Source: Paracoccus indicus
GTDB lineage: Bacteria; Pseudomonadota; Alphaproteobacteria; Rhodobacterales; Rhodobacteraceae
Length of the DNA stretch: 64,000 nt
NCBI RefSeq assembly: GCF_003056335.1
Contig: NZ_PYWA01000004.1
Span: 186,001-250,000 of the forward strand
Direction of reading: 5' to 3'
The notes below the pieces were generated by a model. The model saw only the letters and a program-made list of their open reading frames with translations. It searched no databases and was not told where the DNA came from. This document shows, piece after piece, positions 62,079-64,000 of the stretch. Position 1 is the stretch's first letter. The number at the start of each line of letters is the position of its first letter. A program made the position numbers and the translations under genes.

Positions 62079-63266
62079 TTATCCTTTCGCCAGAGTGCCG
62101 GCGATGATGCCGCGCTGGATCTCGTTCGAGCCGCCATAGATCGACAGCTTGCGGTTGTTCAGATAGCCGGCCGTCGCCGACAGGACGTCGTCGGCATCAA
62201 GGGGTTGGCCCTGATTGCCCGTCTCCATCGGCAGGGCCTGCGCCCATCCGCCATAGGCGCGCCGAGTCAGCGCATCCAGCTGCTGGCGGATCTGGGTGCC
62301 CTTGATCTTGAGCATGCTGCTTTCGACGCCCGGTGCCTGCCCTTGGGCCGCGGCCGACAGCATCCGCAGGTTAGTCGTGGACATGGCCATCAGCTCGATT
62401 TCCGTCGTGGCGATCTGAGCTGCGAACAGCGGGTCCTGATCCAGCGGCTTGCCACGGTGGATCTGCGCCTTGGCCACGCGCTTCAGGTTGTCCAGCGCCG
62501 CCGTCGCGAAACCGACGCCCGCGATGTTGGTGCGTTCATGGGTCAGCAGATACTTGGCATAGGTCCAGCCTTCGTTTTCCGTGCCGACCAGGTTCTCGAC
62601 CGGAACCTTGACGTCGTCGAAGAAGACCTCGTTCACCTCGGCGGTGCCGTCCAGCAGCACGATGGGACGGACGCTGACGCCCGGCGTCTCCATGTCGATC
62701 AGCAGGAAGCTGATGCCTTCCTGCTTCTTCCCCTCGGTCGAGGTGCGCACGAGGCAGAAGATCATGTTGGCGTGCTGGCCAAGCGTGGTCCAGGTCTTCT
62801 GCCCGTTCACGACGTAATGGTCACCCTGACGTTCCGCGCGGCAGCGCAGGCCCGCAAGGTCCGACCCCGCCCCCGGTTCGGAATAGCCCTGGCACCACCA
62901 GTCATCGCCGTTCAGGATGCGCGGCAGCCAGTAGTCCTGCTGTTCCTTGCTGCCGAATTTCTGCAGGACCGGCCCCAGCATGGCGATGCCGAAGGGCACG
63001 ATGCGCGGGGCATGGGCCTTGGCCGATTCCTCTTCGTAGATGTGGCGCTGGATGGCGGTCCAGCCTGCGCCGCCGAATTCGCGCGGCCAGTTGCCGGCCA
63101 GCCAGCCCTTGGCGTTCAGCTTGGCGTGCCAGCCTTCCATCTCGGCCTTGGTCAGGGGTTTGTGCAGGCGGTTCTTTTCGGCCAGCGCCGGGTCCAGCTC
63201 GGCCTGCAGGAAATCGCGAACCTCGGCGGCAAAGGCCTGTTCATCGGGGGTGAAACGCATATCCAT
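62079..63266 (-). CDS. Acyl-CoA dehydrogenase, long subunit (PimC-like)
   Basis: A 395-residue acyl-CoA dehydrogenase that resembles the large subunit of pimeloyl-CoA dehydrogenase: MDMRFTPDEQAFAAEVRDFL, GWLAGNWPREFGGAGW, YSEPGAGSDLAGL, and GQKTWTTLGQHANMIF. The likely catalytic Glu lies in LLTHERTNIAG, as in isovaleryl-CoA-type enzymes, since the C-terminal site is YGGSNEIQ. It oxidises an acyl-CoA, feeding electrons to ETF. Its start shares a base with the thiolase stop (TGATG), and the short partner subunit follows by 4 bp. Confidence 0.9.
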   Translation of the reverse strand: MDMRFTPDEQAFAAEVRDFLQAELDPALAEKNRLHKPLTKAEMEGWHAKLNAKGWLAGNWPREFGGAGWTAIQRHIYEEESAKAHAPRIVPFGIAMLGPVLQKFGSKEQQDYWLPRILNGDDWWCQGYSEPGAGSDLAGLRCRAERQGDHYVVNGQKTWTTLGQHANMIFCLVRTSTEGKKQEGISFLLIDMETPGVSVRPIVLLDGTAEVNEVFFDDVKVPVENLVGTENEGWTYAKYLLTHERTNIAGVGFATAALDNLKRVAKAQIHRGKPLDQDPLFAAQIATTEIELMAMSTTNLRMLSAAAQGQAPGVESSMLKIKGTQIRQQLDALTRRAYGGWAQALPMETGNQGQPLDADDVLSATAGYLNNRKLSIYGGSNEIQRGIIAGTLAKG

Positions 63267-64000
63267 CAGAAGAACTCCACAAGTCCGGCGGCGCCTTGGC
63301 CTCCGCCCACACACATCGTGACGACGCCCCATTTGGCCCGGCGACGCCGGCCTTCGCGCAGGATGTGCCCTGCGGCCCGCGCACCCGTCATGCCGAAGGG
63401 ATGCCCGATCGAGATCGCCCCGCCGTTGACGTTGTATTTGGCCGGATCGATGCCCAGTACGTCGCGGCAATAGAGGCATTGGCTGGCGAAAGCCTCGTTC
63501 AGCTCCCACAGGTCGATGTCGTCGACGGTCAGGCCCGCACGCTCCAGCAGGCGCGGCACGGCAAAGATCGGGCCGATCCCCATCTCATCGGGCTTGCAGC
63601 CTGCGACGGCAAAGCCACGGAAGGCACCAAGCGGGGTCAGCCCCTCGGCGGCCGCCAGATCGGCGTCCATGACCAGCAGCGCCGCCGCACCGTCCGACAG
63701 CTGGGACGCGTTGCCGGCGGTGATGAAATTGCCGGCCCCGCGCACGGGTTCAAGCTTGGCAAGATTCTCCAGCGTGGTGCCGGGGCGGTTGCCTTCGTCG
63801 GCAGTGATGGTGACTTCTTCCTCGCGGGTTTCGCCGGTGGCCTTGTCAGTGACCTTCTTGGTGACGGTCATCGGAATGATCTCGTCGTCGAAGATACCGG
63901 CGGCCTGGGCTGCAGCAGTGCGGGCCTGCGACTGGACGGCATATTCGTCCTGCGCCTGGCGGCTGATGTCGTAACGCGCGGCGACATTGTCGGCGGTCTC
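63266..64000 (-). CDS. Thiolase (acetyl-CoA C-acyltransferase), 5' end outside the window
   Basis: The C-terminal 244 residues are visible and the frame is open to base 64000. Thiolase motifs are WELNEAFASQ, the His motif NGGAISIGHPFGMTGARA, and the second catalytic Cys in MCVGGGQGAAGLVEFF. The first catalytic Cys would lie further right. It cleaves 3-ketoacyl-CoA in beta-oxidation-type pathways or makes it in reverse. It is the first visible gene of the operon running down to the acyl-CoA ligase. Confidence 0.92.
   Translation of the reverse strand, partial: ETADNVAARYDISRQAQDEYAVQSQARTAAAQAAGIFDDEIIPMTVTKKVTDKATGETREEEVTITADEGNRPGTTLENLAKLEPVRGAGNFITAGNASQLSDGAAALLVMDADLAAAEGLTPLGAFRGFAVAGCKPDEMGIGPIFAVPRLLERAGLTVDDIDLWELNEAFASQCLYCRDVLGIDPAKYNVNGGAISIGHPFGMTGARAAGHILREGRRRRAKWGVVTMCVGGGQGAAGLVEFF

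Overview
This 64 kb window is GC-rich, densely coding chromosomal DNA from an alphaproteobacterium of the Rhodobacterales, most likely Paracoccus or a close relative. The evidence is an aromatic aminotransferase that reads as an ortholog of the Paracoccus denitrificans enzyme, a CcrM-type GANTC methyltransferase, a DUF1013 (TrcR) regulator, a DUF1127 protein, a 50-residue bacterial aa3-oxidase subunit IV, COQ9 beside rpsU, and a priA / transaldolase / DUF484 / xerC block. I see no rRNA, tRNA, insertion sequence, prophage, integron or CRISPR array. The window looks like core genome, with a few accessory-looking loci at its right end. Layout: 1-9.6 kb holds a truncated membrane protein, an AzlCD exporter, a minus-strand run (DmdC-like acyl-CoA dehydrogenase, MBL hydrolase, CoxIV, lipoprotein), Sua5, glutamate dehydrogenase and two I78-type lipoproteins. 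9.6-21 kb holds DUF2794, HrpB, the YcjX/YcjF pair, an acetyltransferase coupled to an exported 18-repeat MORN protein, NadE, an outer-membrane-like protein and an MFS exporter. 21-31 kb holds an L,D-transpeptidase, a Lys/Ala-rich basic protein, a lytic transglycosylase, PriA, transaldolase, DUF484, XerC, MsrA, PrmA and DUF1127. 31-42 kb holds RsmE and UbiA (divergent), an OmpA-family giant with a coiled-coil partner, aromatic aminotransferase, SseA, SmpB, a K+ channel, a P1 peptidase, GabD and YeaQ. 42-53 kb holds TrcR, RNase T2, quinone oxidoreductase, COQ9, S21, AlkB, MutY, DUF721, DsbA, a CoA-transferase, MscL and divergent ald/lrp. 53-57 kb holds CcrM, RNase HII, AllA, a sulfotransferase-like/GT90 fusion and an Fsr-like MFS pump. 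57-64 kb holds a GntR regulator facing a tightly overlapping acyl-CoA catabolic operon (thiolase, two acyl-CoA dehydrogenases, thioesterase, crotonase, acyl-CoA ligase) that runs off the right edge. Many neighbours overlap by ATGA or GTGA, so translational coupling is pervasive. Points most worth a second look: a ccrM promoter whose core contains GANTC sites; a leader hairpin that would bury the ribosome-binding site of the OmpA-family gene; the sulfotransferase-like/GT90 fusion beside an exporter; a paired acyl-CoA dehydrogenase in which one partner lacks the catalytic Glu at both usual positions; and an AT-rich control region before the GntR gene. No obviously new defence or mobile system is visible.
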